Below are positions 44,823 through 54,153 of a stretch of 64,000 nucleotides of DNA, piece by piece. Under the pieces are notes generated by a model. That model made no database searches and was not told where the DNA came from. It saw only the letters and a program-made list of their open reading frames with translations. The position numbers were made by a program, and so were the translations under genes. Source of the stretch: Sphingobacteriia bacterium (GTDB lineage: Bacteria; Bacteroidota; Bacteroidia; Chitinophagales; Chitinophagaceae); the NCBI GenBank assembly GCA_947452295.1, contig CANGCK010000009.1:1-64000 (forward strand). The letters are read 5' to 3'. Numbering within the stretch: the first letter of the stretch is position 1; each line of letters begins with the position of its first letter.

Positions 44823-47800
44823 ATGCGCTTACTATTCACTGCAATTGCATTGACAACTATCATTGGTGTATTTGGACAAGGAAATCCAATGGAGCAGGGG
44901 AATTATTTCATCAGTAAATATACAAGAGACTTCTTTAATGGCAGAGGTGCTAACTGGACGATTGCACAAGATACCAATGGCATTATTTTAGTAGGCAACC
45001 ATATGAATGGCATTGCTGTATATGATGGAAAACGAGTAAAACAATTAAAGTTAAAAGGTGTACCCTATAATGCAGAGGGTAGAAAAATAGAAATTGATAC
45101 AAAAGGAAAAATGTATGTTGCTTCTAACTTTAATTTTGGATACATTAAAAAAAGTGCAGCAAACCAATATGAATATGTATCGCTTTCAAATTCGCTTCCT
45201 GAAAAAGATAAAGTAACAAGTCGGGTATGGGGGTTGGTTTTAAAAAATGACACAGTATTTTTTCAGGCTGATAGTGCGATTTATAAATATTACAACAACA
45301 AATGTTTGAAAGTATGGCACTTTTATCCGGATATACACATAATGCATAAAGCTGGTAATAGAATATTCATTAGGCAATGGGGTGTTGGTTTGAAAGAATT
45401 AATAGGCGATGAATTTGTATTATTAAAAGGTGCTGAAATATTTGCCAAAAATAGAGTAGAAGCCATGTACCAGCTCAACAATGGAAATATACTTTTAGCT
45501 TCAAGAAATATTGGTTTTTGGTTATTACAAAAAAATGGGGTATTCACAAAAACAATAACACCTAAACTAGATGAACTAATAATAAAAGGAGAAGTTTATT
45601 TAACAAATACTGTATTACACAATGGATTAATACCTGTGGGTACTTCTAAATTTGGATTGCTAATTCTTGACCAACAACTTAATCTTATCAAAATTATCAA
45701 TACAGCGGTTGGGCTAGAATCAAATTATGTTGCTGATATTTTTCAGGATAGAAACAACGATATCTGGGTAAGTGGCCGAGGTGCATCAGCTATTACAACA
45801 GATCCGTCGCTTACTTATTTTACCACTACTAATGGATTATATGGAAGCGTAGGTGATATTGTAAGATTGAATGGTAGGTTGTATGTAAAAACTTCTATCG
45901 ACTTATATGAACTGATGCCACCTAAAGATAATTTTGGATCGATCATATTTAAATCGCAAGGTGTAGATGAAACAGGTAATGATATAGGAATTTTCGATAA
46001 CCTTTTGATAACCTCCAATAATTATAATATAAAAAGCTCTAAAAATGCACAAACAAGTATAATTAAAACACAATATTATACTAGTGTATCTAAACAAAGT
46101 TTACTTAATAAGCAATTGCTTATATCTGCAGGCAAAGGACTAACCATACACAAATTTCAAAATAATCAATGGAAAGAATTGCCAATAAAGAATAATATTA
46201 AAAATTACATTTCAGATTTTGTAGAATCAGCGCCTGGAAAATTATTGCTAAATACTGTTGATGGTCCATTAATTTACACTTATACAATTGATGGCGCAGG
46301 TACATTTCACGAATTGATACCCAATAAGAAATTTAGCAATTCAAAAACTTTTCGCTTTTTTCAATCAGGCATAAATCAATACCATGCAGTAGATTCATCG
46401 AATCGTATTTTTAGTATGGATGGTAAAAAATATGAATTAAATTTTACAGGTTGGAGTTTAGATAGCATAGTAAAGAACAATGTATTGTCTATAACATACA
46501 ATGAAGCATCCGGCACCAATTGGATAAAAACATTAAAAGGGTTGTATAAATTACAGATCAACCAAAATCAACCGCCATCAATAATAAAATATCCGTTTGA
46601 AAAAGTAAACATGACTGAATTATCGAACGGTTTTTTTGCTGAAGGAAAGGGCGACAATGAAATACTATGGATAGGCTCACAAGATGACAAGTTATTTAGG
46701 TATGTTCCATCAATTGCAATAAAAAATAAATCTACAGTTTATAATGCATTAATCACTGCCGTATATTATCAGGATTCTGCTATAAACGTAGATCATCAAA
46801 AGTTGCCTTTTAATAAAAATCAACTCACTTTTGAAGTAGCATACCCCATATTTGGAAACGAGCAAAAAATTCAATTTAGCTATTGGTTAGAAGGGCAAGA
46901 TGATGATTGGAGTAACTATACAATTGATTCGAAAAAAGAATACACTAATCTACGAGAAGGAAAATATATACTGCATGTAAGAGCAATTGATGCAAGCTTG
47001 CAGATTAGTAAAGAAGCTACTATGGAGTTTACCATTTTGCCTCCATGGTACAGAACTTGGTGGGCATATATCATATATTTAATTGCATTAGGGTTTGGGA
47101 TCTATTTATTTGGGAAATACCAATCTAAAAGATCATTAGATAAAGCTGAAAATGAAAGAAGATCAGACGAATTAAAGGCAGCAAAAGATTTTCAACAAAG
47201 CATGTTACCTAAACAACTTCCCAACAGAGTAGATTTAGAAATTGCTACATTCCTGAGATCCTCTACGGAAATTGGTGGTGATTATTATGATTTCTTTGAA
47301 CAAGAAAATGGAGACTTGTTTGTTGTTTGTGGTGATGCAACTGGTCATGGGATTATATCTGGCATGATGGTTTCTATTGCTAAAGCAGGCTTAAATGGCA
47401 TTACTGCTGAATTACCCAATGATATACTTAAGCAATTGAACAAGGTAATTAAAAAAGTGGATTTAGGTACCATGCGCATGAGTCTCAATATATTAAAAAT
47501 CAAGGAATCGAGTATTTCATTGAGTTCAGCTGCTATGCCTCCTGTCTATTATTTCAATGCTGAAAATAACAATGTAGAAGAAATAGAATTAAGTGGACTC
47601 CCATTAGGTGGCTTAAGGGATGAATATTTTGACGAAACAACAAGATCATTTAATGCAGGGGATGTAATAGTATTGATATCAGATGGATTACCAGAAGCGC
47701 CAAATAAAGAAGGTGAACTATTCGACTACCAAAGAGTACATCAGGTTATTGAACAAGTTGCTAAAGAAAATGCATTGGCTATTAAAGACAAGCTCATAGA

Positions 47801-47873
47801 GTCGGTAGATAACTGGTTGAATGGAAAAAATAATCCGGATGATATTACCATTATTGTAATTAAAAAAAAGTAG
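44823..47873 (+). CDS. Second sensor phosphatase (propeller, Y_Y_Y, SpoIIE/PP2C)
   Basis: 1016-residue paralogue of the preceding gene, 26 bp downstream. Signal peptide 1-19, a propeller with weak Reg_prop repeats (about 25-650), Y_Y_Y (about 660-740), one membrane helix (745-768) and PP2C/SpoIIE (about 790-1016). The cytoplasmic half is nearly identical to its neighbour (AAKDFQQSMLPK, EIGGDYYDFFEQ, VCGDATGHGIISG, SDGLPEAPNKEG), while the periplasmic half is strongly diverged. This implies duplication with one output and two different inputs. Confidence 0.92.
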   Translation: MRLLFTAIALTTIIGVFGQGNPMEQGNYFISKYTRDFFNGRGANWTIAQDTNGIILVGNHMNGIAVYDGKRVKQLKLKGVPYNAEGRKIEIDTKGKMYVASNFNFGYIKKSAANQYEYVSLSNSLPEKDKVTSRVWGLVLKNDTVFFQADSAIYKYYNNKCLKVWHFYPDIHIMHKAGNRIFIRQWGVGLKELIGDEFVLLKGAEIFAKNRVEAMYQLNNGNILLASRNIGFWLLQKNGVFTKTITPKLDELIIKGEVYLTNTVLHNGLIPVGTSKFGLLILDQQLNLIKIINTAVGLESNYVADIFQDRNNDIWVSGRGASAITTDPSLTYFTTTNGLYGSVGDIVRLNGRLYVKTSIDLYELMPPKDNFGSIIFKSQGVDETGNDIGIFDNLLITSNNYNIKSSKNAQTSIIKTQYYTSVSKQSLLNKQLLISAGKGLTIHKFQNNQWKELPIKNNIKNYISDFVESAPGKLLLNTVDGPLIYTYTIDGAGTFHELIPNKKFSNSKTFRFFQSGINQYHAVDSSNRIFSMDGKKYELNFTGWSLDSIVKNNVLSITYNEASGTNWIKTLKGLYKLQINQNQPPSIIKYPFEKVNMTELSNGFFAEGKGDNEILWIGSQDDKLFRYVPSIAIKNKSTVYNALITAVYYQDSAINVDHQKLPFNKNQLTFEVAYPIFGNEQKIQFSYWLEGQDDDWSNYTIDSKKEYTNLREGKYILHVRAIDASLQISKEATMEFTILPPWYRTWWAYIIYLIALGFGIYLFGKYQSKRSLDKAENERRSDELKAAKDFQQSMLPKQLPNRVDLEIATFLRSSTEIGGDYYDFFEQENGDLFVVCGDATGHGIISGMMVSIAKAGLNGITAELPNDILKQLNKVIKKVDLGTMRMSLNILKIKESSISLSSAAMPPVYYFNAENNNVEEIELSGLPLGGLRDEYFDETTRSFNAGDVIVLISDGLPEAPNKEGELFDYQRVHQVIEQVAKENALAIKDKLIESVDNWLNGKNNPDDITIIVIKKK

Positions 47874-47905
47874 AATAACATCATACACATTAAAAACCAT
47901 CAAAC

Positions 47906-48319
47906 ATGGATAAACCAACAATTGAACTAAAATTGCCGGTGATACCCGACATGGAGTTAATTGCAACCCATACGGCAGAGCTGGTAGGCAATCACATGGG
48001 GCTTACAGAAGAGCAATCCGCTGAAATTAGCATGGCCCTTATTGAAGCATGCATTAATGCATTTGAACATTCATTGTCTAACAATAATGTATTTATACAT
48101 TTTATTATTGATGATGAATCTTTAATAATTAAAGTAATAGATCAGGGTATTGGATTTGACAAGTCGAAAGTAGCAATACCAAAAATTGAAAACAAATTAG
48201 CAGGAGAAAGAAAGCGTGGCTGGGGGCTTGAATTAATTAAAGCGCTAGTCGACTCAGTTGAGTTTGAATCAAATGAAGATGGTACAACAGTAACAATGAT
48301 TAAAAAGAAAAATATATGA
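47906..48319 (+). CDS. RsbW/SpoIIAB-type anti-sigma-like serine kinase
   Basis: 137-residue GHKL ATPase. The N box ALIEACINAFEHS, G1 box DQGIGFD and G2 region GERKRGWGLELIKALVD are intact, followed by GTTVTMIKK. RsbW-type kinases phosphorylate a STAS antagonist and sequester a partner, usually a sigma factor. Its 3' end overlaps the STAS gene by 4 bp (ATGA), the arrangement expected for a kinase and its substrate. No sigma factor gene is nearby, so its client here is unknown. Confidence 0.92.
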   Translation: MDKPTIELKLPVIPDMELIATHTAELVGNHMGLTEEQSAEISMALIEACINAFEHSLSNNNVFIHFIIDDESLIIKVIDQGIGFDKSKVAIPKIENKLAGERKRGWGLELIKALVDSVEFESNEDGTTVTMIKKKNI

Positions 48320-48657
48320 ACGATTTTAAAATAGTAACGAAGCAAGTAAATGATGTAATTGTAATAGCAACAGAAGGCTACCTTAACAATATTGGTGGCG
48401 AACAAATTTCAACTGTATGCTACGAAAAGATGTCGGAAGGTATCAATAAGTTTTTGTTGAATATGGGGGGCACTAAGGTGGTAAACAGCATTGGTGTTTC
48501 GATACTCATTGAAATTATTGAAAAACTTCAACAAGTAGACGGTAAACTAGGCTATTGTAATTTGGCGCCCATAGTAAATAAAACATTTAACATCATGGGG
48601 ATTACTAAATATTCTACTGTTTTTGAAGACGAAGAAGAAGGTGTAAAATCTCTTTAA
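48316..48657 (+). CDS. STAS-domain antagonist (SpoIIAA/RsbV type)
   Basis: 113-residue single STAS domain. The phosphorylation loop reads VVNSIGVSIL, with Ser58 at the position of the phosphorylated Ser of SpoIIAA/RsbV (usual motif DSSG). The Asp before it is replaced by Asn57. It should cycle between phosphorylation by the adjacent kinase and dephosphorylation by the two membrane PP2C proteins. An acidic tail (FEDEEEGVKSL) follows the domain. Confidence 0.9.
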   Translation: MNDFKIVTKQVNDVIVIATEGYLNNIGGEQISTVCYEKMSEGINKFLLNMGGTKVVNSIGVSILIEIIEKLQQVDGKLGYCNLAPIVNKTFNIMGITKYSTVFEDEEEGVKSL

Positions 48658-48668
48658 CCAATTTATTA

Positions 48669-50771
48669 ATGGCCAAAGACGAACTTCTTTTAAAGCAACT
48701 TGAGTTAGAAACTCTTTTAGAGATAACTAATTCATTGCTTGAATTTGAGAATGTGCAAGAATTGTTGCAAGAAATACTGTATAAAGCGTGCAGTATTTTA
48801 GATGCATCAGGAGGTTTTATTCTTACTGAAGAAAAAACGACTGAACTTTTTGTGCCTAGAACTTCTTTCAACATAAACAATTACGAGTTAAATGCAATAA
48901 TCTTCAATCGAAAAAGAGGGTTTTTAAGTAAACTAAATTCCTCTAGAATTGCTAAATCAGAAATCGAGGTAGATGCACTAGTTTTGCAAAAACTAGGCAA
49001 GAAATTTTCAATCATAGCTCCATTAACAGAAAAAAAGAAAGTAATTGGTGCTATTGTTTTACTCGACAAAGAACTAAGAACCGGATTAAGCCCTTTTACC
49101 CCCAACGATAGAAGTATGCTTTCGGCTATTGCAGCTCAAGCTAGTATTGCATACAGTAATACATCGTTACTAGATACCTTAATTGAATCGCAACGATTTA
49201 ATACTAGTGTAATGGAATCTATACATACCGGTGTTATTACTACTAATTTATTTGGAGAGGTAGATCTGGTGAACAATGCAGCATTGGAGATTCTTCAACT
49301 TCAGCGCAATGAAATAATTGGCAATCATTATGAAATTGTGTTTGAACACAATCAGCCACTAATTGAATTTTTACAAAAAGTAGAAACCGATTCGGCCACA
49401 CTAAAAGAAAGTAATCATCAGTTAATGGTTAATGGTGCTGATATTTTAGTGAATCTCTCCATTTCGCCATTGATTGATGAAATGAAAGGATCTATTGGTT
49501 TAGTAATTGCCTTGGAAGATATTTCAAACCTAGATAAAATAAAATCTACATTTAAGAAATATGTGTCAAAACAAATTGTAGACCAAATTTTAGAACATGA
49601 AGGGCACTTAAATTTAGGGGGTCAAGAGCTAGAAGTAACTACCCTATTTAGCGATATAAGAGGATTTACCTCAATGAGTGAGAAGATGAGTGCAAGTGAT
49701 GTAGTTGATACACTAAACGAATACTTCGATAAAATGATTGAAGTAGTGTTTAAATACAATGGTACTCTTGATAAAATAATTGGTGATGCATTGATGGTAA
49801 TTTATGGTGCACCGCTTGGATCAGACAATGATGTAGAGCGAGCTTTACTTACTGCAATTGAAATGCAACAAAAATTAGAAGAGTTAAATGTTAGCAGAAA
49901 GAAAAAAAATCAATTGCCTCTTGAAATTGGTATCGGACTAAATACAGGTAAGGTTATTTCCGGAAATATTGGCTCGAAAGTTCAAATGAATTATACTGTA
50001 ATTGGTGACGCAGTAAACCTTTCTTCTCGTTTATGCTCGTATGCAAAAGCAGGACAGATTATAGTGTCGGAATCAGTATATAGTGCTTTAAAAGACAATT
50101 CAAGTTTTGCATTTAAAGCATTAGCGCCAATCTTAGTAAAGGGGAAGGAGAAACCAGTGAGCGTATTTGAAGTGCCGTTTTTTAAGAACGAATTGTTGAT
50201 CTCTATTGATGAAAAATATCTTCAAATAGAACAGTTTTTAATGAAAAACCTTCCGCCACACCTTACCTATCATAGCATTCATCATATAAGAGATGTTGTG
50301 GAAAAAAGTGAACTACACGGAATTAATGAAAAACTAAGTCCGCATCAACTCCACTTATTGAAAACTGCTGCTTGGTTACATGACATAGGATACATTTGGG
50401 ATGAAAAGCAGCACGAAGTAAGAGGCTGCCAATTTGCAAAAGAAAATTTACCAGCTTGGGGGTTTTCAGTAAAAGATATAGAGGTCATTTGCGGAATGAT
50501 TATGGCAACCAAAATACCACAATCTCCTACTAACCTTATGGAAGAAGTTATTTGCGATGCAGATTTAGATTATTTAGGAAGAGATGATTATTTTACAATC
50601 AGTGAAAATCTTTTTATTGAATTAAATCACAAAAGCATTCTTTCTTCAGAAGATTGGAAAACAATGCAATTGACTTTTTTTGACAAGCACCAATATTTCA
50701 CTTCTTCTGCAAAAGAAATGAGGGGGCAGCTAAAAATTAAAAATGCTAAAATAATAACCAATAAAAAATAA
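48669..50771 (+). CDS. GAF-PAS-adenylate cyclase-HD fusion
   Basis: 700-residue cytosolic signalling enzyme. GAF (about 12-165), PAS (about 175-290), class III nucleotide cyclase (about 310-495) and HD phosphohydrolase (about 520-660). The cyclase has both metal Asp (FSDIRGFT ~328, IGDALMV ~371), the purine-selecting Lys in TLDKIIGD and Asp in YTVIGDAVNLSSRL, predicting ATP as substrate. The HD domain keeps YHSIHH, WLHDIGY and CDADLD. Joining a cyclase to an HD hydrolase is unusual. It starts 11 bp after the STAS gene. Confidence 0.93.
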   Translation: MAKDELLLKQLELETLLEITNSLLEFENVQELLQEILYKACSILDASGGFILTEEKTTELFVPRTSFNINNYELNAIIFNRKRGFLSKLNSSRIAKSEIEVDALVLQKLGKKFSIIAPLTEKKKVIGAIVLLDKELRTGLSPFTPNDRSMLSAIAAQASIAYSNTSLLDTLIESQRFNTSVMESIHTGVITTNLFGEVDLVNNAALEILQLQRNEIIGNHYEIVFEHNQPLIEFLQKVETDSATLKESNHQLMVNGADILVNLSISPLIDEMKGSIGLVIALEDISNLDKIKSTFKKYVSKQIVDQILEHEGHLNLGGQELEVTTLFSDIRGFTSMSEKMSASDVVDTLNEYFDKMIEVVFKYNGTLDKIIGDALMVIYGAPLGSDNDVERALLTAIEMQQKLEELNVSRKKKNQLPLEIGIGLNTGKVISGNIGSKVQMNYTVIGDAVNLSSRLCSYAKAGQIIVSESVYSALKDNSSFAFKALAPILVKGKEKPVSVFEVPFFKNELLISIDEKYLQIEQFLMKNLPPHLTYHSIHHIRDVVEKSELHGINEKLSPHQLHLLKTAAWLHDIGYIWDEKQHEVRGCQFAKENLPAWGFSVKDIEVICGMIMATKIPQSPTNLMEEVICDADLDYLGRDDYFTISENLFIELNHKSILSSEDWKTMQLTFFDKHQYFTSSAKEMRGQLKIKNAKIITNKK

Positions 50772-50777
50772 AAAATC

Positions 50778-51458
50778 ATGTCAGAAGCAAAACACGACAA
50801 ATCGAAGATGCATTATCAGTTAGACCGAATTTCTTTTTTTAGTGACGGGGTTTTTGCCATTGCTATAACATTATTGGTAATAGAATTTAAAGTGCCTGTT
50901 ATAGAACATGCAACAGATGGTTTACTTTGGCAATCACTATCGCATATGGGTTTAAAGCTATTAGGATTTATTATTAGTTTTTTTATTGTAGGTTACTATT
51001 GGTCAGTTCATCACAGAATTTTTGGATATGTAGACAACTATACATCTCGTTTAATTTGGTTAAATCTGCTTTTTCTTTTCTCTGTAGTGTTACTGCCATT
51101 TAGTTCAGGATTATTGGGCGAATATAATTCTGATGTATCATTACACCTGCCTTATGGTATTTATGTAGCAAATATTATCTTAACAGCTATTATGAATGTA
51201 GTACTATGGCTATATGTAAGCAACCCATCTAAAAAATTATTAACACATGAAATATCGCCAGAACGCATTCGTTTGGGACTGTATTTCACGTTTGTAGTTC
51301 CTGTTATTTTTTTGGTCTCATTTCTATATACACTTGAATTTCCAATATTAGGCAGGTTGATTCCCGTATTCATACCAATTGTATTGAAATACGGCCTCAA
51401 TGGTTTAGCAAAGAAAGCACATGAAAATGAAGCAAGCCGAAAAAAAAATAATGCATAA
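50778..51458 (+). CDS. TMEM175-family potassium channel (DUF1211)
   Basis: 226-residue membrane protein with six hydrophobic segments and the family signature RISFFSDGVFAIAITLLV (RxxxFSD), which forms the pore-lining TM1 in bacterial TMEM175 channels. Bacterial forms have one six-helix repeat and act as tetramers conducting K+. It begins 6 bp after the cyclase and ends just before a terminator, so it is the last gene of the signalling operon. A link between cAMP and channel gating is inference from position only. Confidence 0.9.
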   Translation: MSEAKHDKSKMHYQLDRISFFSDGVFAIAITLLVIEFKVPVIEHATDGLLWQSLSHMGLKLLGFIISFFIVGYYWSVHHRIFGYVDNYTSRLIWLNLLFLFSVVLLPFSSGLLGEYNSDVSLHLPYGIYVANIILTAIMNVVLWLYVSNPSKKLLTHEISPERIRLGLYFTFVVPVIFLVSFLYTLEFPILGRLIPVFIPIVLKYGLNGLAKKAHENEASRKKNNA

Positions 51459-51479
51459 GAAATACTAAAAAATTGTTAG

Positions 51480-51511
51480 AGGAGTTAACGTAATCCGTTA
51501 ACTCCTTTTTT
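51480..51511 (+). terminator. Terminator of the signalling operon
   Basis: A perfect 11-bp stem AGGAGTTAACG / CGTTAACTCCT with a 5-nt loop runs into a T6 run, 21 bp after the TMEM175 stop codon. Confidence 0.92.
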
Positions 51512-51563
51512 ATTTAAAAATAGGTTAGCTTAAGTGGTCAATCAACTGTTTGAAGAACTTAAT

Positions 51564-51573
51564 CCCCCCCCCC
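51564..51573. repeat. C10 homopolymer
   Basis: Ten consecutive C residues in the gap before the trpB gene, about 107 bp from its ATG. Homopolymers of this length in AT-rich DNA are slippage-prone. Confidence 0.85.
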
Positions 51574-51679
51574 ATTTGAATACAGCATTGCCAGTATTCA
51601 AGGATGAAGTACTATTATTTTTTTATTATAATGTATAAGTTTTGTAACTTCCAAATAATAAAAAACCAAATAAACTACC

Positions 51680-53044
51680 ATGAGCAAAAAGATCTTTCTA
51701 AACGAAAATGACATGCCAAGGCAATGGTACAATATTGTAGCAGACATGCCCAACAAGCCCCTTCCTCCATTACATCCCGGAACTAAGCAGCCTGTTGGCC
51801 CTGAGGATTTGGCGCCTTTGTTTCCAATGGAATTAATTAAGCAGGAAGTATCTACTGAACAGTATATTGATATACCCGACGAAGTACTTGACATTTATAA
51901 AATATGGCGACCTTCACCCCTTTTTAGGGCTACAGGGTTTGAAAAACTATTAGATGCACCTGTAAAAATTTATTACAAATACGAAGGCGGAAGTCCTAGT
52001 GGATCACATAAGCCCAATACAGCTGTTGCACAAGCTTATTATAGTAAGCAAGAGGGTGTAAAAAAAATCACAACTGAAACAGGTGCAGGTCAATGGGGAA
52101 CAGCATTAAGTTTTGCTTGTAAGCAATTTGGCATTGATTGCGACGTATATATGGTACGAATCAGCCACGACCAAAAACCTTACCGTAAAATTATGATGAA
52201 TATGTTCGGCGCAAATGTGTACGCTTCCCCTAGCAACAGAACACAAGCAGGCAGAAATATTCTTGCCAAAGACCCACATGCAACAGGAAGTTTAGGTATT
52301 GCCATTTCTGAAGCCATTGAAATGGCGGCTCAAGACGCAAATACAAAATATGCATTAGGCTCTGTATTAAATCATGTTTTATTACACCAAACAATTATAG
52401 GCCAAGAGGCTGAAAAACAAATGGCAATGGCTGGCGATTACCCCGATATTGTAATTGCCCCATTGGGTGGCGGCTCTAACTTTGCAGGTCTTGCATTTCC
52501 GTTTTTAAAACACAAAATTAATGGAACAAGAAATGTGAGAGCAATAGCAGTAGAACCAGCATCTTGCCCTAAATTAACAAAAGGTAAATTCATGTATGAT
52601 TTTGGTGATACTGCAGGCTATACACCATTATTGCCAATGTATACATTGGGTCATAATTTTAGTCCGGCTGCTATTCACGCAGGAGGCTTAAGATACCATG
52701 GCGCAAGTGTTTTATGCAGCCAGTTACTAAAGGATAATTTAATTGAAGCGCAAGCATTGCAACAATTAGAATGTTTTGAAGCCGGTGTTTTGTTTGCCAA
52801 AGCAGAGGGTATTATTCCTGCTCCTGAAGCAACGCACGCTATAGCACAAGTAATTAGAGAAGCGAAGAAAGCCAAAGAAGAAGGCGTTCAAAAAACTATT
52901 TTATTTAATCTTTGTGGTCATGGATTTGTTGACATGCAAGCTTATGCAGATTATTTTGAAGGTAAATTAACCAATCACGAATTTACTGATGATGAATTAT
53001 CCTCTGCATTACCTGAAGTAGAAGCTTTACAGCCAAATAAATAA
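51680..53044 (+). CDS. trpB: TrpB2-type tryptophan synthase beta chain
   Basis: PLP enzyme that makes L-tryptophan from indole and serine, 454 residues. The long form (about 450 rather than 400 residues), the opening WYNIVADMP, LHPGTKQPVGPEDL and the PLP Lys in GSPSGSHKPNTA identify the TrpB2 branch; PLP-phosphate binding is at LGGGSNFAG. No trpA is adjacent, as is usual for TrpB2, which is thought to salvage free indole. It has its own downstream terminator and looks monocistronic. Confidence 0.92.
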   Translation: MSKKIFLNENDMPRQWYNIVADMPNKPLPPLHPGTKQPVGPEDLAPLFPMELIKQEVSTEQYIDIPDEVLDIYKIWRPSPLFRATGFEKLLDAPVKIYYKYEGGSPSGSHKPNTAVAQAYYSKQEGVKKITTETGAGQWGTALSFACKQFGIDCDVYMVRISHDQKPYRKIMMNMFGANVYASPSNRTQAGRNILAKDPHATGSLGIAISEAIEMAAQDANTKYALGSVLNHVLLHQTIIGQEAEKQMAMAGDYPDIVIAPLGGGSNFAGLAFPFLKHKINGTRNVRAIAVEPASCPKLTKGKFMYDFGDTAGYTPLLPMYTLGHNFSPAAIHAGGLRYHGASVLCSQLLKDNLIEAQALQQLECFEAGVLFAKAEGIIPAPEATHAIAQVIREAKKAKEEGVQKTILFNLCGHGFVDMQAYADYFEGKLTNHEFTDDELSSALPEVEALQPNK

Positions 53045-53070
53045 GACTGTAATCATTTATATTTCATAAA

Positions 53071-53105
53071 AAAGGAGTTAGCGCATAAATTGCTAACTCC
53101 TTTTT
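53071..53105 (+). terminator. Terminator of trpB
   Basis: AAAGGAGTTAGC pairs with GCTAACTCCTTT (12 bp, 9-nt loop) ahead of a T-run. The stem shares GGAGTTA with the previous terminator 1.6 kb upstream. Confidence 0.88.
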
Positions 53106-53138
53106 ATTATTTATAATTCAGCCGGAAAATTTGGTCAT

Positions 53139-54143
53139 TTAAAATACAATCATTTCATATACTTTACCTTCATCTCCTTCCAAAGAAACGGTAACTTTTG
53201 TTTCCCGATTTTTTTTGTTGATTTTTATTAATCCGAAGTTAATCGGATATACCAATTGACCTTTACGCATTGAATTGTACTCGACTCTGGGCTTTGACCA
53301 AGGATTAGTTAAGCTACTGCTGGTTACATCAATAATTGGATAATTAAATCCCTCCAAGTTTGTAAGCGATATTTCACCCACATGCCTATCACCACTAATA
53401 AAAAACATTTTTTTGGGCGGGTACGTTTGAAGTAATTGAAAAAGCCTTTTTTTAGCAGTGGGAAAATTACTCCATTTTTCAAAACGATGTCCAGTTGCCA
53501 ATACCTGTACTCCATTGGCAATAATGGTTAGGTCTGACTCATTGTTTTTTAATTCGTTTGCAAACCAATTCCATTGGTTGTTACCCAACATATCACCCGC
53601 TATATTGGGTATAATAGAATCTTTTAAATAAATAAGTGAATCTCTAAAATAACGAGTGTCTAAAAAAATGATTTTTACTGCAAGGTTATTTTGCTGAATG
53701 GTTTTACTGTAATATATGCCCCCTCTTTTTCTTCTCTCATCATCTTCACCCACACCTAAAAATTGCATCAACATGTTTTTAGTGCTGTCTTTATACACAT
53801 AATCCCTTCCACCGTTATTGGGGCCATAATCTCCATCATCCCAAATGCCTTCAATATTTGCAAAGTGCTGCAGTTTTTGATAGCCTGTATCGGCTAATAA
53901 TTTTGCGTAATTGCTTGTGAATACTGTTAAGTCTTTCTCATTGCCATAAATATTATCACCTAGCCATATCCAGTTACTGGGATTTTTTTCAATAATATCA
54001 TCCCACAACAGATTGGGATTTTTTACATCGTTGCAAGATCCAAATGCAATATTTAGTTCACTATTTTTTGGTGTGGCTATTTTATGTGGAGTTGAACAAG
54101 AAAATACAAATAAAATAAAGCAGTAAAATATTGTTTTATGCAT
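53139..54143 (-). CDS. PhoD-like alkaline phosphatase-family lipoprotein
   Basis: 334-residue metallophosphoesterase of the PhoD family, tethered as a lipoprotein (MHKTIFYCFILFVFSCSTP, lipobox FSCS). Catalytic features are IAFGSCNDVKNP, WIWLGDNIYG, IWDDGDYGPNNGG and FISGDRHVGEIS, matching the metal-binding GSC, GDN, DDHD-like and GDRH blocks. The third block reads WDDGDYG rather than DDHD. It lacks the N-terminal PhoD_N domain. The substrate may be a phosphodiester; not determinable here. Confidence 0.85.
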   Translation of the reverse strand: MHKTIFYCFILFVFSCSTPHKIATPKNSELNIAFGSCNDVKNPNLLWDDIIEKNPSNWIWLGDNIYGNEKDLTVFTSNYAKLLADTGYQKLQHFANIEGIWDDGDYGPNNGGRDYVYKDSTKNMLMQFLGVGEDDERRKRGGIYYSKTIQQNNLAVKIIFLDTRYFRDSLIYLKDSIIPNIAGDMLGNNQWNWFANELKNNESDLTIIANGVQVLATGHRFEKWSNFPTAKKRLFQLLQTYPPKKMFFISGDRHVGEISLTNLEGFNYPIIDVTSSSLTNPWSKPRVEYNSMRKGQLVYPINFGLIKINKKNRETKVTVSLEGDEGKVYEMIVF

Positions 54144-54153
54144 AATTCTTCTT

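Noticed and set aside
51480-53105. Two similar GGAGTTA hairpins as ends of a mobile element carrying trpB
   Set aside because: Each is a normal terminator at a gene end, in the same orientation and with T-runs; no transposase or target duplication is seen.
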